A stretch of 64,000 nucleotides of DNA from Prochlorococcus sp. AG-402-K21. Its GTDB lineage: Bacteria > Cyanobacteriota > Cyanobacteriia > PCC-6307 > Cyanobiaceae. This document shows positions 19,659-28,658 of this stretch, piece by piece (within the stretch, counting starts at the first letter, position 1; each line of letters begins with the position of its first letter). The notes beneath the pieces were generated by a model. The model was not told the DNA's origin, ran no database searches, and saw only the letters and a program-made list of their open reading frames with translations. The translations under genes and the position numbers were made by a program. The stretch covers positions 1 to 64,000 of the forward strand of contig QCII01000005.1 in assembly GCA_003216775.1 (NCBI GenBank), in the 5' to 3' direction.

Positions 19659-22600
19659 TTATGCAGCATTTGGTAACCCAATAATTTGAGTATTTGCACC
19701 TCTTGCTTGCGCCACACCAATTGTTCGTTCAGACGCACTAATCATAGGTCTTCTATGACTTACGACTATAAATTGAGCATTTGATGACTGAGTTGAGATT
19801 AGTTTTGACAACCTTTCAACATTTATACCATCTAAAAAACTATCAACCTCATCTAAGGCATAAAAAGGTGAAGGTTTATACTTTTGCAAAGCAAATAAAA
19901 AACTTAAAGCAGTTAGAGATTTTTCACCACCAGACATAGAGGCTAATCTTCTGACATTTTTCCCCTTAGGATGCGCAACTAAAGTTAAGCCTCCTTCCAA
20001 AGGAGAATTAGGATTTTCAAGTTGAAGAAAACCGTCTCCATCAGATAAATTTGCAAAAATTTCTCTAAAATGTTTATCAACTTCTACAAATGCTTGCATA
20101 AAAGCCTCCTGACGCATAGTCGATACAGTTTCTATTCTCAGTAATAATTCAGATCTTTCATTAGATAAAATTTCTAATTTTTCTCGCAAACCATTTAATC
20201 TCTCGATTAATTCTTCTAATTCATCAAGAGCTAACATATTCACTGGTTCTAAGCTTTGTAGGTTTTCATTTATAATCGAGATTTCTGATTGCAAAGATTC
20301 AAGACTCTTACCTTCATATTCTCCAAAATTAGGCGAGGGATTAGGTAAATCTTTTTTATAATTGTCTAATTTTATTTTCTCGCTCCTCATCTCTTCTTGA
20401 AGAGAAGACATATCTCTTTCAAGGTATTCAAGCTTTAATAAATAGTTATTATATTCTTGCCTTTTATTTGAAATTGAAGAGTTTAATTCATCTCTCTTCC
20501 TTCTCAATAAACCTAAATCCTTCTCAAGAGAATTTTTTTGATTGTCAAGAACCAAAAGTTCTTCTTTGAATTTGTCTCTTTTTTCTATCCATTCACTATG
20601 AGCACTTGCAAGTTCTTTAATAGATTTCTGCAAGTTTTCTTCTTGTAATAAAGTAATTTTTAAAGAATTATTGATACGTTCTTTATGTAAAGCAATTTGA
20701 TTCTTCTTATCTAATAAGATATCTCTCTCCTTTATAAGTGATTCAAGTTTTTTATCAAGATTATTAAAATCATTATTAAAAGTTATTAGTGATGATTTTT
20801 GATTTTTTTCATAATTCGCCTGAAGAACGATTTGCAATTGATCAAACTTATCATGAAGAGGTTTCAATTCACTTTTTAAAATACCTAACTCATCAACTAG
20901 TAAATGATTAGCATTTTCAAGTTTATTTAATCTAGATTTATAATCGTCAATTCTTTGAATAACAACCGCAAGAGAATTTTGATTTACTTCAATTTCTTTG
21001 TTATGTGAAGCACAATCCTCGATAATTTTACTTCGGTTAGAATTTAATTGAACTAGTCTAGTATTTTTTATGGTCGAATCATTATTTGACTCTTTTAAAG
21101 CTTCTTCAATAACAGATAATCTTTTGTTTATATGGCTAGAATCATCAATATCGTTATTAGATCCAAATCTATAAGCTAAATCTTTATTTAACTTGCTGCC
21201 ACCTGTAATAGCTCCACTTGCTTCTAATAATTCACCTCCTAAAGTAACCAATCTAACTTTTTGTTTAGATAACCTTGCTGAAGCCAAATCTGAAAAAACT
21301 AACGTATCTCCAAAAACATACTTAAAAACATCTGAGTAAACTTCATCAAAAGTAATTAAATTTATAGCTTTATCAATAAATCCAGTCTCTCTATTATTTT
21401 CTAGTCTTTGAATTACATAATTCTTTTTTTGGCTTTTAATTCTATTTAAAGGTAAAAAAGTTAATCTTCCCGCCTTCTTCTTTTTAAGAATTTCAATTGC
21501 TCTAGCAGCAATATTATCATTATCAACAACAATTTGTCCGAGTCTATTTCCTGCAGCAATTTCTAATGCATATCTATTTTTATCACTGACCTCGCCAAGT
21601 TGAGCGACATAACCATGTATACCCTCTAAACCTGCCTCTAAAAGAATTCTAAGAGCGTATGAACCTCTGGATTCACTTAAAGCTTCTTTCCTACTCTCAA
21701 ATCTAGATAAATCCTTTTCAAGCTTTAATTGCTCGTTGTTAAGCCTTAATTTAGTTTTATTTAATAAATCAATTTCATTTTTTAAAGAATTAATTTCCGA
21801 GGTATTACTTAACAAGTTATTATCATTAATTTCTAATGTCTCTTTTTTACTTTGATTTATTTCTAAAAGTTTCTGCTTTTCTAAAACTAAATCATTGACT
21901 TGAGAGGATATTTGATCTTTTTGAATATTATTTTCAATAGTTTCTTCTTCAACTTTCCTTTTTTTTAATTCTAAAGGATTGATTTTATTTTTTATACTTT
22001 CAATCTCAGTATTTAATTTGATGCTTTGCTTTGAGAATTCTCCAGATTCTCCCGCTGCATCAGATAGTTTTTTTCTAGATAATTTATGTTTTAAAGTGAG
22101 ATCATCAATTTCTAAGTTCAATTTATTTAAAAAATTATCATCAAAATTTTCTTGTCTAATCTTTTCTGACTCGATATTCCTTTTAGATATTGCAATTTCA
22201 TCTCTCTGCTTTTGTAATTTGATGCCCTCTTCTTTATTTAAACTAGATATCCTATCAAGTTCTCTCAAGCTAGAATTAATACTTCCAATATCAGAATTCA
22301 CTTTTATCAATTTATCCTCTCCTTTATCCTTAAGCTCATCAACCAGTATTTTCAAAGCACCCTCTAAGACTAATATTTCTTTATTAATAGATTCTTTTTG
22401 TTCATTAAATAATATTTTATTTTTTTTAATTTCAATTTCTTTTTTCTCTATAGATTCAACATGCTTAACTTGTTTATCAAAAATAAGAACTTTCTCTAAT
22501 TCCATTATTTGTAGAAGTTTTGCCTTTAACTCTTTATATCTCTTAGCTTTTTCACATTCTTTTTCAAGCTTATTTTTACTAGATTTCAATTCATTTTCTA

Positions 22601-23243
22601 AAATTTCACACCTTTCTTGTCTTTCGAAAACATCATTTAATTTTGCGTTAGTTTGTTCTATTCTTGTATCAAAAAGTGCGACTCCTGCTAATTCATCAAT
22701 AAGATTTCTCCTCTCTTTATTATTCATTGATACTATTCTTGTTACATCACCTTGCATAACTACATTACTGCCCTCGGGATCAACACTAATATCCCTTAAT
22801 ATTCTCTGTACTTGTTGCAAGGTACATTGTTTTCCATCGGAAGTATAAGTCGAAGCATAAGAACCACCAGGCATAAGCCTTAATTTCCTAGAAACTACCC
22901 ATTCTTTTTGATCCTTATTAAGAGCAATTTCTTCTTCTTCTAGCTCCAAAGGCGGGAGGTACTCCCTAGGAGACCAATCTTGAACATCAAATTTTACCGA
23001 TACAAATGTTTCGGATGATTTACCTTCTTTAACTTTGGAGTTATTTATTAAATCTGGTAATCTTTCTGCCCTCATTCCTCTACTATTAGCTAAGCCTAAA
23101 CAAAATAAAATTCCATCTAAAATATTGCTTTTTCCAGAGCCATTAGGGCCAGTAACCACAGTAAAACCTTCTTCAAGAGGAATTTTTACACTTCCACCGA
23201 AAGATTTAAAATTTTCAAACTCGACCTGATTGATATGTACCAA
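19659..23243 (-). CDS. smc: Chromosome segregation ATPase SMC
   Basis: Condensin-type SMC of 1194 residues. The N-terminal Walker A is GPNGSGKSN (about 32-40). Long coiled coils flank a hinge at about 520-680 that contains LEGIHGYVAQLGEVSDKNRYALEIAAG. The C-terminal signature is ASMSGGEKSLTALSFLFALQ, with Walker B YALDEVDSFLD. It forms a dimer with kleisin partners to organise chromosomes. A long opposite-strand open frame at 21979-22848 is a composition shadow of the coiled coil. Confidence 0.96.
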   Translation of the reverse strand: MVHINQVEFENFKSFGGSVKIPLEEGFTVVTGPNGSGKSNILDGILFCLGLANSRGMRAERLPDLINNSKVKEGKSSETFVSVKFDVQDWSPREYLPPLELEEEEIALNKDQKEWVVSRKLRLMPGGSYASTYTSDGKQCTLQQVQRILRDISVDPEGSNVVMQGDVTRIVSMNNKERRNLIDELAGVALFDTRIEQTNAKLNDVFERQERCEILENELKSSKNKLEKECEKAKRYKELKAKLLQIMELEKVLIFDKQVKHVESIEKKEIEIKKNKILFNEQKESINKEILVLEGALKILVDELKDKGEDKLIKVNSDIGSINSSLRELDRISSLNKEEGIKLQKQRDEIAISKRNIESEKIRQENFDDNFLNKLNLEIDDLTLKHKLSRKKLSDAAGESGEFSKQSIKLNTEIESIKNKINPLELKKRKVEEETIENNIQKDQISSQVNDLVLEKQKLLEINQSKKETLEINDNNLLSNTSEINSLKNEIDLLNKTKLRLNNEQLKLEKDLSRFESRKEALSESRGSYALRILLEAGLEGIHGYVAQLGEVSDKNRYALEIAAGNRLGQIVVDNDNIAARAIEILKKKKAGRLTFLPLNRIKSQKKNYVIQRLENNRETGFIDKAINLITFDEVYSDVFKYVFGDTLVFSDLASARLSKQKVRLVTLGGELLEASGAITGGSKLNKDLAYRFGSNNDIDDSSHINKRLSVIEEALKESNNDSTIKNTRLVQLNSNRSKIIEDCASHNKEIEVNQNSLAVVIQRIDDYKSRLNKLENANHLLVDELGILKSELKPLHDKFDQLQIVLQANYEKNQKSSLITFNNDFNNLDKKLESLIKERDILLDKKNQIALHKERINNSLKITLLQEENLQKSIKELASAHSEWIEKRDKFKEELLVLDNQKNSLEKDLGLLRRKRDELNSSISNKRQEYNNYLLKLEYLERDMSSLQEEMRSEKIKLDNYKKDLPNPSPNFGEYEGKSLESLQSEISIINENLQSLEPVNMLALDELEELIERLNGLREKLEILSNERSELLLRIETVSTMRQEAFMQAFVEVDKHFREIFANLSDGDGFLQLENPNSPLEGGLTLVAHPKGKNVRRLASMSGGEKSLTALSFLFALQKYKPSPFYALDEVDSFLDGINVERLSKLISTQSSNAQFIVVSHRRPMISASERTIGVAQARGANTQIIGLPNAA

Positions 23244-23325
23244 TCTTAAGGTTCAATAGCTAAATAAGAATAACTAATTTGCAAAAATTCTCAATAGAAA
23301 TATTAAGATTATTTATAAATGAATA

Positions 23326-23688
23326 TTAATTAATTTTGCGCAATCTACATGAATTACCAGAAATTTCAAATAACCCATTAAGGTGTTTACCATCCAAAAT
23401 AAATCTCAAACATTCAGATTCCAATCTATCGGAAACGTTTTTGAATATTCCATGATCGATTCTTTTAACAAAACCTCGATTTTCAGAAAGTTCGTGTTCT
23501 ATCCTTGATAGCCATACAAGTCTATGATTTGGCTGTTTAAAAATTTCTATAGAAGCTTGATTTAATAAAGGTAGTTTTATAAATTTCCAAGTTAAACAAT
23601 CTATTCCATTTTCAACAAGAAAATCATAATGAATATCTAAAGAGTTAGCAGAATAAACTTTATGTTCAAGCAAAACCCATTTATTCAT
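23326..23688 (-). CDS. Small protein resembling the LigD 3'-phosphoesterase (PE) domain
   Basis: A 120-residue protein with no membrane segment. Its order of motifs parallels the PE domain of bacterial DNA ligase D: H9, then HYDFLVENGIDCLTWKF (20-36; family HYDxRLE-G-L-SWA), IEHELSEN (family VExHPLxY), GFVKRIDHGIF (family GxVxVWDxGxW), and a terminal LRFILDGKHLNGLFEI (family L-G-L-G-W-L). LigD PE removes 3' ribonucleotides and phosphates at breaks. Here the gap between H9 and H20 is longer than in the family and the Arg after HYDF is absent, so activity is uncertain. It lies upstream of smc on the same strand, 82 nt apart. Confidence 0.5.
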   Translation of the reverse strand: MNKWVLLEHKVYSANSLDIHYDFLVENGIDCLTWKFIKLPLLNQASIEIFKQPNHRLVWLSRIEHELSENRGFVKRIDHGIFKNVSDRLESECLRFILDGKHLNGLFEISGNSCRLRKIN

Positions 23689-23766
23689 TATTTAGATAAT
23701 AAATAAACCTGATCTATTTCCAAAATAAATTTGAGATAAAATATATTTTAAAAGGGTGCCTGATAT

Positions 23767-23904
23767 TTAGTTACTAGCATCAGGGACAAATCTTAAAGCA
23801 ATAAATAGCAAACTTCCAGCTCCAGCGATAGCTGCCGCTACTAATCCGAAATCAGTAGGGATTGTGCGAGATGCAAAAATTAATGATGCAAATGTGATAT
23901 CCAT
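23767..23904 (-). CDS. Small single-helix membrane protein (45 aa)
   Basis: The minus-strand ATG at 23904 opens a 45-codon frame: a short N-terminus (MDITFASLIFASRTIP), then one hydrophobic helix TDFGLVAAAIAGAGSLLFIAL, ending RFVPDASN. Size and composition are typical of low-mass thylakoid subunits; a Psb30/Ycf12-like role is possible, but I cannot confirm it. It occupies the 404-base gap 23689-24092 together with AT-rich spacer in which I see nothing else. Confidence 0.55.
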   Translation of the reverse strand: MDITFASLIFASRTIPTDFGLVAAAIAGAGSLLFIALRFVPDASN

Positions 23905-24092
23905 GATGAAATTTAAACTAATTTAATAAATTCAGTAATAGCTTAACAAAGCCTTCTTGCATAACAGAGTAGAAAAATAAAATGTAAATAAACTTTTATA
24001 TGTTTTTATTCTATATAAATCGCACAAATCTTTAGATAAGGCTTCCAAATTAAGAAAATAGGGTCTAATCTTAAAATAATCAAGTTTAAATA

Positions 24093-24554
24093 ATGGAGAC
24101 CTACCATCCTCCCAACGACATAGAAGAAAAAGTAGATGACTCTGAACTTCATGAAAAAGAAGTTATCTCGGAGAAATGGTTACTTGAAAAAATTGATAGT
24201 TTAATACCTTTAATAAAAGAAAAATGGCCTACTATAGCTCATCAAACCCTTGAAGCCACAAAAGGGAGTATTGATGATTTAGTTGAAGTAATAGCGAGCC
24301 ATAGTGGAACCTCAGCAATTGGAATAAAACGCCAACTATTTGAAATTATTGATTCAATCCGAGAAAACAATTGGGAGATATCAGAAAAAATTGAACCCAT
24401 TGAAAGTCAATTAGAAGAGTTATTAGAGGAACTTAACAATACACTTAGACCAAAAATAGAAAGTCCAATTAGAAAAAAACCAATATTATCTATTGCTATT
24501 GCTGCGGGTATTGGTTTGATAATAGGAACTCTCCTAAACAATGGGAGAAAATAA
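24093..24554 (+). CDS. ElaB/YqjD-like (DUF883-type) membrane-anchored protein
   Basis: A 153-residue acidic helical protein with amphipathic segments (about 25-115) and a C-terminal anchor (KKPILSIAIAAGIGLIIGTLLNNGRK) of the kind seen in ElaB/YqjD/DUF883 proteins. In E. coli YqjD tethers inactive ribosomes to the membrane in stationary phase. The following gene is a YqjE-like holin-superfamily protein, which is the same pairing as E. coli yqjD-yqjE. The function here is inferred from that parallel only. Confidence 0.62.
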   Translation: METYHPPNDIEEKVDDSELHEKEVISEKWLLEKIDSLIPLIKEKWPTIAHQTLEATKGSIDDLVEVIASHSGTSAIGIKRQLFEIIDSIRENNWEISEKIEPIESQLEELLEELNNTLRPKIESPIRKKPILSIAIAAGIGLIIGTLLNNGRK

Positions 24555-24555
24555 T

Positions 24556-24942
24556 ATGGAAAAACCAAAAAATAAAAACTTTGCAAATACTGCTTCAAGA
24601 ATTTCAGCTATTGCAAGTTCAGTCATGGATTTGCATGTAAGAATAGCTCTTCAAGAAGTAGATAGAGAAAAAAGAAGGTTAATTAGTGGTGGAATATTTT
24701 TGGCAATTGGAGGCACATTACTATTATTAGTACTAATTTGCATCCATATTATTTTTTATCTTTTTATAACAAAATATAATGACTGGAATATTGAATATAA
24801 TTTATTGCTCATAATATTTATCGATTTATTTCTTGCAGGCTTAAGTTTGAAGCTTGGAGGAAAATTATCTAAAGGACCTTATCTTCCCCAAACATTAGAG
24901 GGTTTAGGCAAGACAACAAAGGCCGTTTTTGGCAAAAAATAA
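24556..24942 (+). CDS. Phage holin superfamily III / YqjE-like membrane protein
   Basis: I take the ATG at 24556 (MEKPKNKNFANTASR..., 128 aa), which has a GGGAG ribosome site 8-12 nt upstream and lies just after the preceding TAA; an ATG at 24541 would overlap that gene by 14 nt. An N-terminal amphipathic helix (ISAIASSVMDLHVRIALQEVDREKRRL) precedes two membrane helices (about 43-68 and 80-100). This is the layout of YqjE and holin-X family proteins. It is probably translationally coupled to the upstream YqjD-like gene. Confidence 0.65.
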   Translation: MEKPKNKNFANTASRISAIASSVMDLHVRIALQEVDREKRRLISGGIFLAIGGTLLLLVLICIHIIFYLFITKYNDWNIEYNLLLIIFIDLFLAGLSLKLGGKLSKGPYLPQTLEGLGKTTKAVFGKK

Positions 24943-24943
24943 A

Positions 24944-26068
24944 TTACCTTATTAAATATTTTATCCATCTGCAATCTATGCCCCCATTACTAACGGGAAT
25001 TTTCAATGAAGATTTCATTTTCAAATGTTTTGTTAGTTTTGGATTTCCACTTAGCAGCCAAAATTCCCAATCTGAAAAGTTTTTCTTTAGGAAAATTCCC
25101 ATTTGTTCATATAAACAAATCAATTCATTTTCATTGCCTAATTTCTTTCCATATGGAGGATTACATATAATGATCCCAGGTTTACATTTAAATTTGAGTG
25201 CTAAAAAATCATTATTTATAAGTTCAATATAATTTTCGAGTCCCGCCAATGATATGTTTACTTGTGCCTGCTCAAAAACCTTTTTATTAATTTCGTAGCC
25301 TATTATTTTTGGTAATTTTTCATAATTTATAATTTTATTTTTTGCCTTATTTTTTTCTTTAAGATAAATATCTTTCCTAAAGTCCAACCAATTCTCAAAA
25401 AGATATACTTGATCAATATTTATAGGAACTTCAAGAAATTGATTAACTGCCTCAATTAAAAAAGTTCCTGAGCCGCACATAAAATCAATTAAAGGGACTT
25501 TGCCATTCCATTGAGTCATATTTATCAATCCAGAAGCTAAATTTTCTTTTAATGGTGCATTTCCAACTGCGGGTCTATAGCCCCTTTTGTGTAAGCTTTC
25601 CACACTACTTTGAAGACTGATAATTGCTTTATTATTATTTAAATGAAGGTGAATTATAAAATCAGGATTATCTAAAGAAATATTTGATCTTTTATTCCAA
25701 ACTGCCTGTTGCAAATCAGTTATAGAATTTTTTACTTCAAGAGCAGTGAAATGTGTATGAGTTAAGGAAGATGTTCTCCCAGTTACTTGAACATTAAACG
25801 TTTTTTCATAGTGCAACCAATTTAACCAGTCCAATGAATGTCTAACCCCCTCATATAAAGATTGCTTATCGTAGCAATTAAAAGTGGCAATTTCTCTATA
25901 AAAACGAAAAGCTAATCTTGAATAGAAATGAACTCTATAAAAAGTTTCACAATCACATTCAAAATTAATAAATCTTTTATAAGTATTAATATTAAAGCCA
26001 CCTAAATTTGAAATTTCTTCAGCTAAATATTTCTCTAGTCCCTCTGGAGCTGATGCAACTACATTCAT
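24944..26068 (-). CDS. THUMP-domain RNA methyltransferase (RlmL/TrmN type)
   Basis: I place the start at the ATG at 26068 (MNVVASAPEGLEKYLAEEI, 374 aa), which matches the usual start of the family; a TTG at 26101 would add 11 residues. An N-terminal ferredoxin-like plus THUMP region (about 1-150) leads to a Rossmann methyltransferase with PLIDFMCGSGTFLIEA (SAM motif I) and the IICNPPYGKKLG catalytic NPPY motif. It probably makes N2-methylguanosine in 23S rRNA or tRNA. It is convergent with the YqjE-like gene, with one base between the stop codons. Confidence 0.85.
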   Translation of the reverse strand: MNVVASAPEGLEKYLAEEISNLGGFNINTYKRFINFECDCETFYRVHFYSRLAFRFYREIATFNCYDKQSLYEGVRHSLDWLNWLHYEKTFNVQVTGRTSSLTHTHFTALEVKNSITDLQQAVWNKRSNISLDNPDFIIHLHLNNNKAIISLQSSVESLHKRGYRPAVGNAPLKENLASGLINMTQWNGKVPLIDFMCGSGTFLIEAVNQFLEVPINIDQVYLFENWLDFRKDIYLKEKNKAKNKIINYEKLPKIIGYEINKKVFEQAQVNISLAGLENYIELINNDFLALKFKCKPGIIICNPPYGKKLGNENELICLYEQMGIFLKKNFSDWEFWLLSGNPKLTKHLKMKSSLKIPVSNGGIDCRWIKYLIR

Positions 26069-26130
26069 ATACGATAAAAACTTAATAAAAAAACTATTCA
26101 ATACTCATTTTGCCTGTCAGAATATAAATG

Positions 26131-26396
26131 TCCAATTGGACTAGGTGATCTCGACCGATGTTTCGGACAGCGGTTCGATTCCGCTCAACTCCACTTTTGG
26201 GGGTTGTAATGGTTTCGACGGGGCATAAGGAAGATGACTGAAGCCGGCTCGGTTAGAGCAAAAACACAAACGCTAACAAAATCGTTAGTTTCTCTCGTCA
26301 AACAGCACCAGTTGCTGCTTGATCCTAAGGGAGATGGGGTCATATCAGCCTTATCAACCAAATGATACGCGGAGTCTGGAAGGACTCCACTTTTTT
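26131..26396 (+). ncRNA. ssrA: Transfer-messenger RNA, circularly permuted (two-piece)
   Basis: The acceptor part comes first: T-arm AGCGG-TTCGATT-CCGCT (26169-26185), then CAACTCC-AC. After only TTTT comes the 5' part GGGGTTGTAATGGTTTCGAC (from about 26200). CAACTCC pairs with GGGGTTG (one G-T), showing that the tRNA-like domain is permuted. The tag frame at 26272-26322 reads ANKIVSFSRQTAPVAA-stop, the tag known from Prochlorococcus. The 5' limit is approximate; a TATAAA at 26123-26128 is a possible -10. It rescues stalled ribosomes with SmpB. The mature RNA should be two pieces after removal of the linker (family knowledge). Confidence 0.93.
26371..26396 (+). terminator. Intrinsic terminator or 3' hairpin of tmRNA
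   Basis: GGAGTC (26371-26376) pairs with GACTCC (26383-26388) across a 6-nt loop and is followed by AC and six Ts. The hairpin may be both a structural helix of the tmRNA coding piece and its terminator. Confidence 0.65.
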
Positions 26397-26550
26397 AAGT
26401 AACTCAGAATTTGTAGTAAATAATTTATTAGTGTGTAAATATTGCTGCAATTATTGGTATTAAAAAGAATTTTTTTAATTTAATAAGTATAAATACTGAG
26501 AAGATAAGTTTTAAATTAATTTATCTTATTAAAAACCTCAATTGTCCAAA

Positions 26551-26688
26551 ATGGAACCCAATCAAAAACTAAATGACTTAATAATAAATCTCAAACCTAA
26601 AGTTATTAGATTCACTGGTGAGAAATTTCCCACTGAACTATGGAATAGTAGTTGTCAAATAAAAAAAAATAAGGAGATCTCTACCTAA
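26551..26688 (+). CDS. Possible small protein (45 aa), hypothetical
   Basis: An ATG at 26551 opens a 45-codon frame (MEPNQKLNDLIINLKPKV... ending KKNKEIST) in the gap between tmRNA and the convergent aldo/keto reductase. The sequence is soluble and amphipathic with a plausible amino-acid composition (FTGEKFPTELWN) and no low-complexity bias. I see no strong ribosome site. The rest of the gap (26397-26550) is AT-rich and shows nothing recognisable. Confidence 0.4.
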   Translation: MEPNQKLNDLIINLKPKVIRFTGEKFPTELWNSSCQIKKNKEIST

Positions 26689-26696
26689 AAAGTTAA

Positions 26697-27659
26697 TTAA
26701 ATACTCGAAAAAGGATTTTTAGGCATTTTTTTTAAACAATTTTTTGAAACTTCCTGAAGTTCTTTAAATTCATTTTTATTTAAATTCCACTTGAATACAT
26801 TTGATACATCTATAACTTGAGATTTTTTTCGCATTCCAACGAGTGGAATAGTTCCTTGATAACAACACCAATTAATTGCTACTTGAGCCTGGGAAACTGA
26901 TCTTTGTTTGGCAATTCTTTTAAGACAGCTCCGCAATTCATATGTTGGTTTTTTATAGTTTTCAAATAAAGCATTTCGAATAAAACTTTTTTCTTTATTA
27001 TCTTCTTTATCTGGATTAATACAAAGTATTCCAAAGGACAAAGGACTATAAGCAAAGAAATCAATATTATTTTCTTCGCAAATTTTTTTTACCTGATATT
27101 GTTTTTTTAAATCAGGAGCAAGCAAAGAAAACTGTATTTGAACGCTGTTTAGTTTTTGATCTCTTTTTGCTAAGAAATTAATTAATTTACTTAACCTTTT
27201 AGGTCCTACATTTGATAAGCCGATTTGAAAATCAAAGCCTTGATCTTTTAAATCGCAAAGATTATTCAATAATCCTAATTCCTGCCAAGGATTGTATCTA
27301 GCAGTTGACCAATGCAATTGTACTATGTCTAATTTATTATTAAGTCTTTCTAAACTTTGCATAAAAGGTTTATTAAAACCTCTCTCACCAATTCTCCAGG
27401 GATAAGGTGCGAGTTTGGTTGCTACTTGAATTCTTTTTTTCTTTGCAGAGGGAGTATTTAGTAAAAATTTTCCTATCAATGATTCACTTCTACCTTGGAG
27501 ATTCCCAGTACCGTAAGAATCTGCAGTATCAATTAGATCTAAACCTCTTCGTAAAGCTTCATAATATGTCTCACTTAAATCATCGTCATTTGCAGATTTA
27601 TAATTCCAAAAAAACTTATTCCCCCAAGACCAAGTACCTAATCCAATCCTTTTCTTCAC
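26697..27659 (-). CDS. Aldo/keto reductase
   Basis: A 320-residue NADPH-dependent TIM-barrel oxidoreductase. Catalytic residues fit the family: DTADSYGTG (Asp and Tyr), VATKLAPYPW (Lys) and IVQLHWSTARY (His). The C-terminal cofactor region is WCCYQGTIPLVGMRKKSQV. Translation seems to start at GTG (27659). The physiological substrate is unknown. It is divergent from the ParA-like gene. Confidence 0.88.
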   Translation of the reverse strand: MKKRIGLGTWSWGNKFFWNYKSANDDDLSETYYEALRRGLDLIDTADSYGTGNLQGRSESLIGKFLLNTPSAKKKRIQVATKLAPYPWRIGERGFNKPFMQSLERLNNKLDIVQLHWSTARYNPWQELGLLNNLCDLKDQGFDFQIGLSNVGPKRLSKLINFLAKRDQKLNSVQIQFSLLAPDLKKQYQVKKICEENNIDFFAYSPLSFGILCINPDKEDNKEKSFIRNALFENYKKPTYELRSCLKRIAKQRSVSQAQVAINWCCYQGTIPLVGMRKKSQVIDVSNVFKWNLNKNEFKELQEVSKNCLKKMPKNPFSSI

Positions 27660-27810
27660 TAGCCTATTAAAATAAAGAACCTTAATAAGGTTATCTAAAA
27701 ATATTAACCTCTTGAAAATATTTCAAAAAATAAGTTTTAAAGCATTAAAAATGAATTTCTCTTGACATTAAGAAATTATTCTCCAAAGTAAGAGAAATAA
27801 AAATAAAAAA

Positions 27811-28482
27811 TTGTTCATTACCGTTTGCGGACAAAAAGGAGGTGTGGCCAAGACCTGCACAAGTATTCACCTTGCAAGTGTTTGGCATTCTAAAGGTAAA
27901 AAAGTTTGCATAGTGGATGCCGACAAGAATAGATCTGCATTAGCATATTCATCAAGAGGCAATCTACCATTTCCAGTTTTCCCAGTCAGTTCAGCTGCTA
28001 AAGCATCAAGATCATCAGAAATCGTAATAACTGATGGACAAGCTAGTAGTGATCAAGAAGAACTTAAACACTTAGCTTATGGTTCAGATTTAGTTATCTT
28101 ACCTACAACTGCAAAAGCACGATCAGTAGAATTAACTGTAGAACTCGCAAATTTATTAAGCAACTTAAAAGTTAATCATGCAGTAGTAATAGTAAAAGTT
28201 GATTTTAGACAGCAAAAAGCAGCGCAACAGGCCAAAGCAGCTCTAGAAAATTTTGGTTTATATGTTTTTGATACATTTATACCCTTACTTTCAGCCTTTG
28301 ATAAAGCAGAAGCCACTGGTAATGCTGTATTTGAAGCTGTAGACGATTTAGGTAGATCAGATCCTCGTCGAATGACGGGCTGGTCTGCTTATTGTTCAAT
28401 TGCCTCACAAATTCCATGCCTGATTTCGAAGCCCTCATCCGACACCAACAACTTAAACAACCAACAACAAATCAGCGCTTAA
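27811..28482 (+). CDS. ParA/MinD-family ATPase (deviant Walker A)
   Basis: A 223-residue P-loop protein starting at TTG (27811). The deviant Walker A is GQKGGVAKTCTS (residues about 7-18), followed by CIVDADKNRSAL, a Walker B-like ITDGQASSDQEE and DLVILPTTAKARSVELT. No ParB partner or parS site is near, so it may position another cargo rather than the chromosome. Its last ~22 codons overlap the start of the next gene in another frame. Confidence 0.85.
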   Translation: MFITVCGQKGGVAKTCTSIHLASVWHSKGKKVCIVDADKNRSALAYSSRGNLPFPVFPVSSAAKASRSSEIVITDGQASSDQEELKHLAYGSDLVILPTTAKARSVELTVELANLLSNLKVNHAVVIVKVDFRQQKAAQQAKAALENFGLYVFDTFIPLLSAFDKAEATGNAVFEAVDDLGRSDPRRMTGWSAYCSIASQIPCLISKPSSDTNNLNNQQQISA

Positions 28483-28658
28483 AAGTAGTTGATTCTTCTG
28501 ATTTTGAAGAAGAAAAAAACGAAGAATCCATAATTACAGAATCTGGATTATTAGTTAATTTTTTTGGAGGTTTTATAGGTTCTGTAATTGGAACTTTAAC
28601 AATACTATTTCTTTATATAAATGATTATCTACCAATAGATTTACTAAAACTTAAGTAG
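28416..28658 (+). CDS. Small membrane-anchored protein overlapping the ParA-like gene
   Basis: I choose the ATG at 28416 (MPDFEALIRHQQLKQ, 80 aa); an ATG 24 nt earlier is possible. A charged N-terminal half (DSSDFEEEKNEESI) precedes a glycine-rich membrane helix LLVNFFGGFIGSVIGTLTILFLY and a short tail. It overlaps the ParA gene by 67 nt in a different frame, implying translational coupling. A small membrane partner for a ParA-type ATPase is a reasonable guess but unproven. Its stop lies inside the left repeat of the argJ island. Confidence 0.6.
   Translation: MPDFEALIRHQQLKQPTTNQRLKVVDSSDFEEEKNEESIITESGLLVNFFGGFIGSVIGTLTILFLYINDYLPIDLLKLK

Noticed and set aside
21979-22848. Long plus-strand open frame (289 codons) inside smc
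   Set aside because: It is antisense to the SMC coiled coil, Ser/Leu/Phe-biased as expected from the complement of Glu/Lys/Asn-rich coding, and SMC is unambiguous on the other strand.
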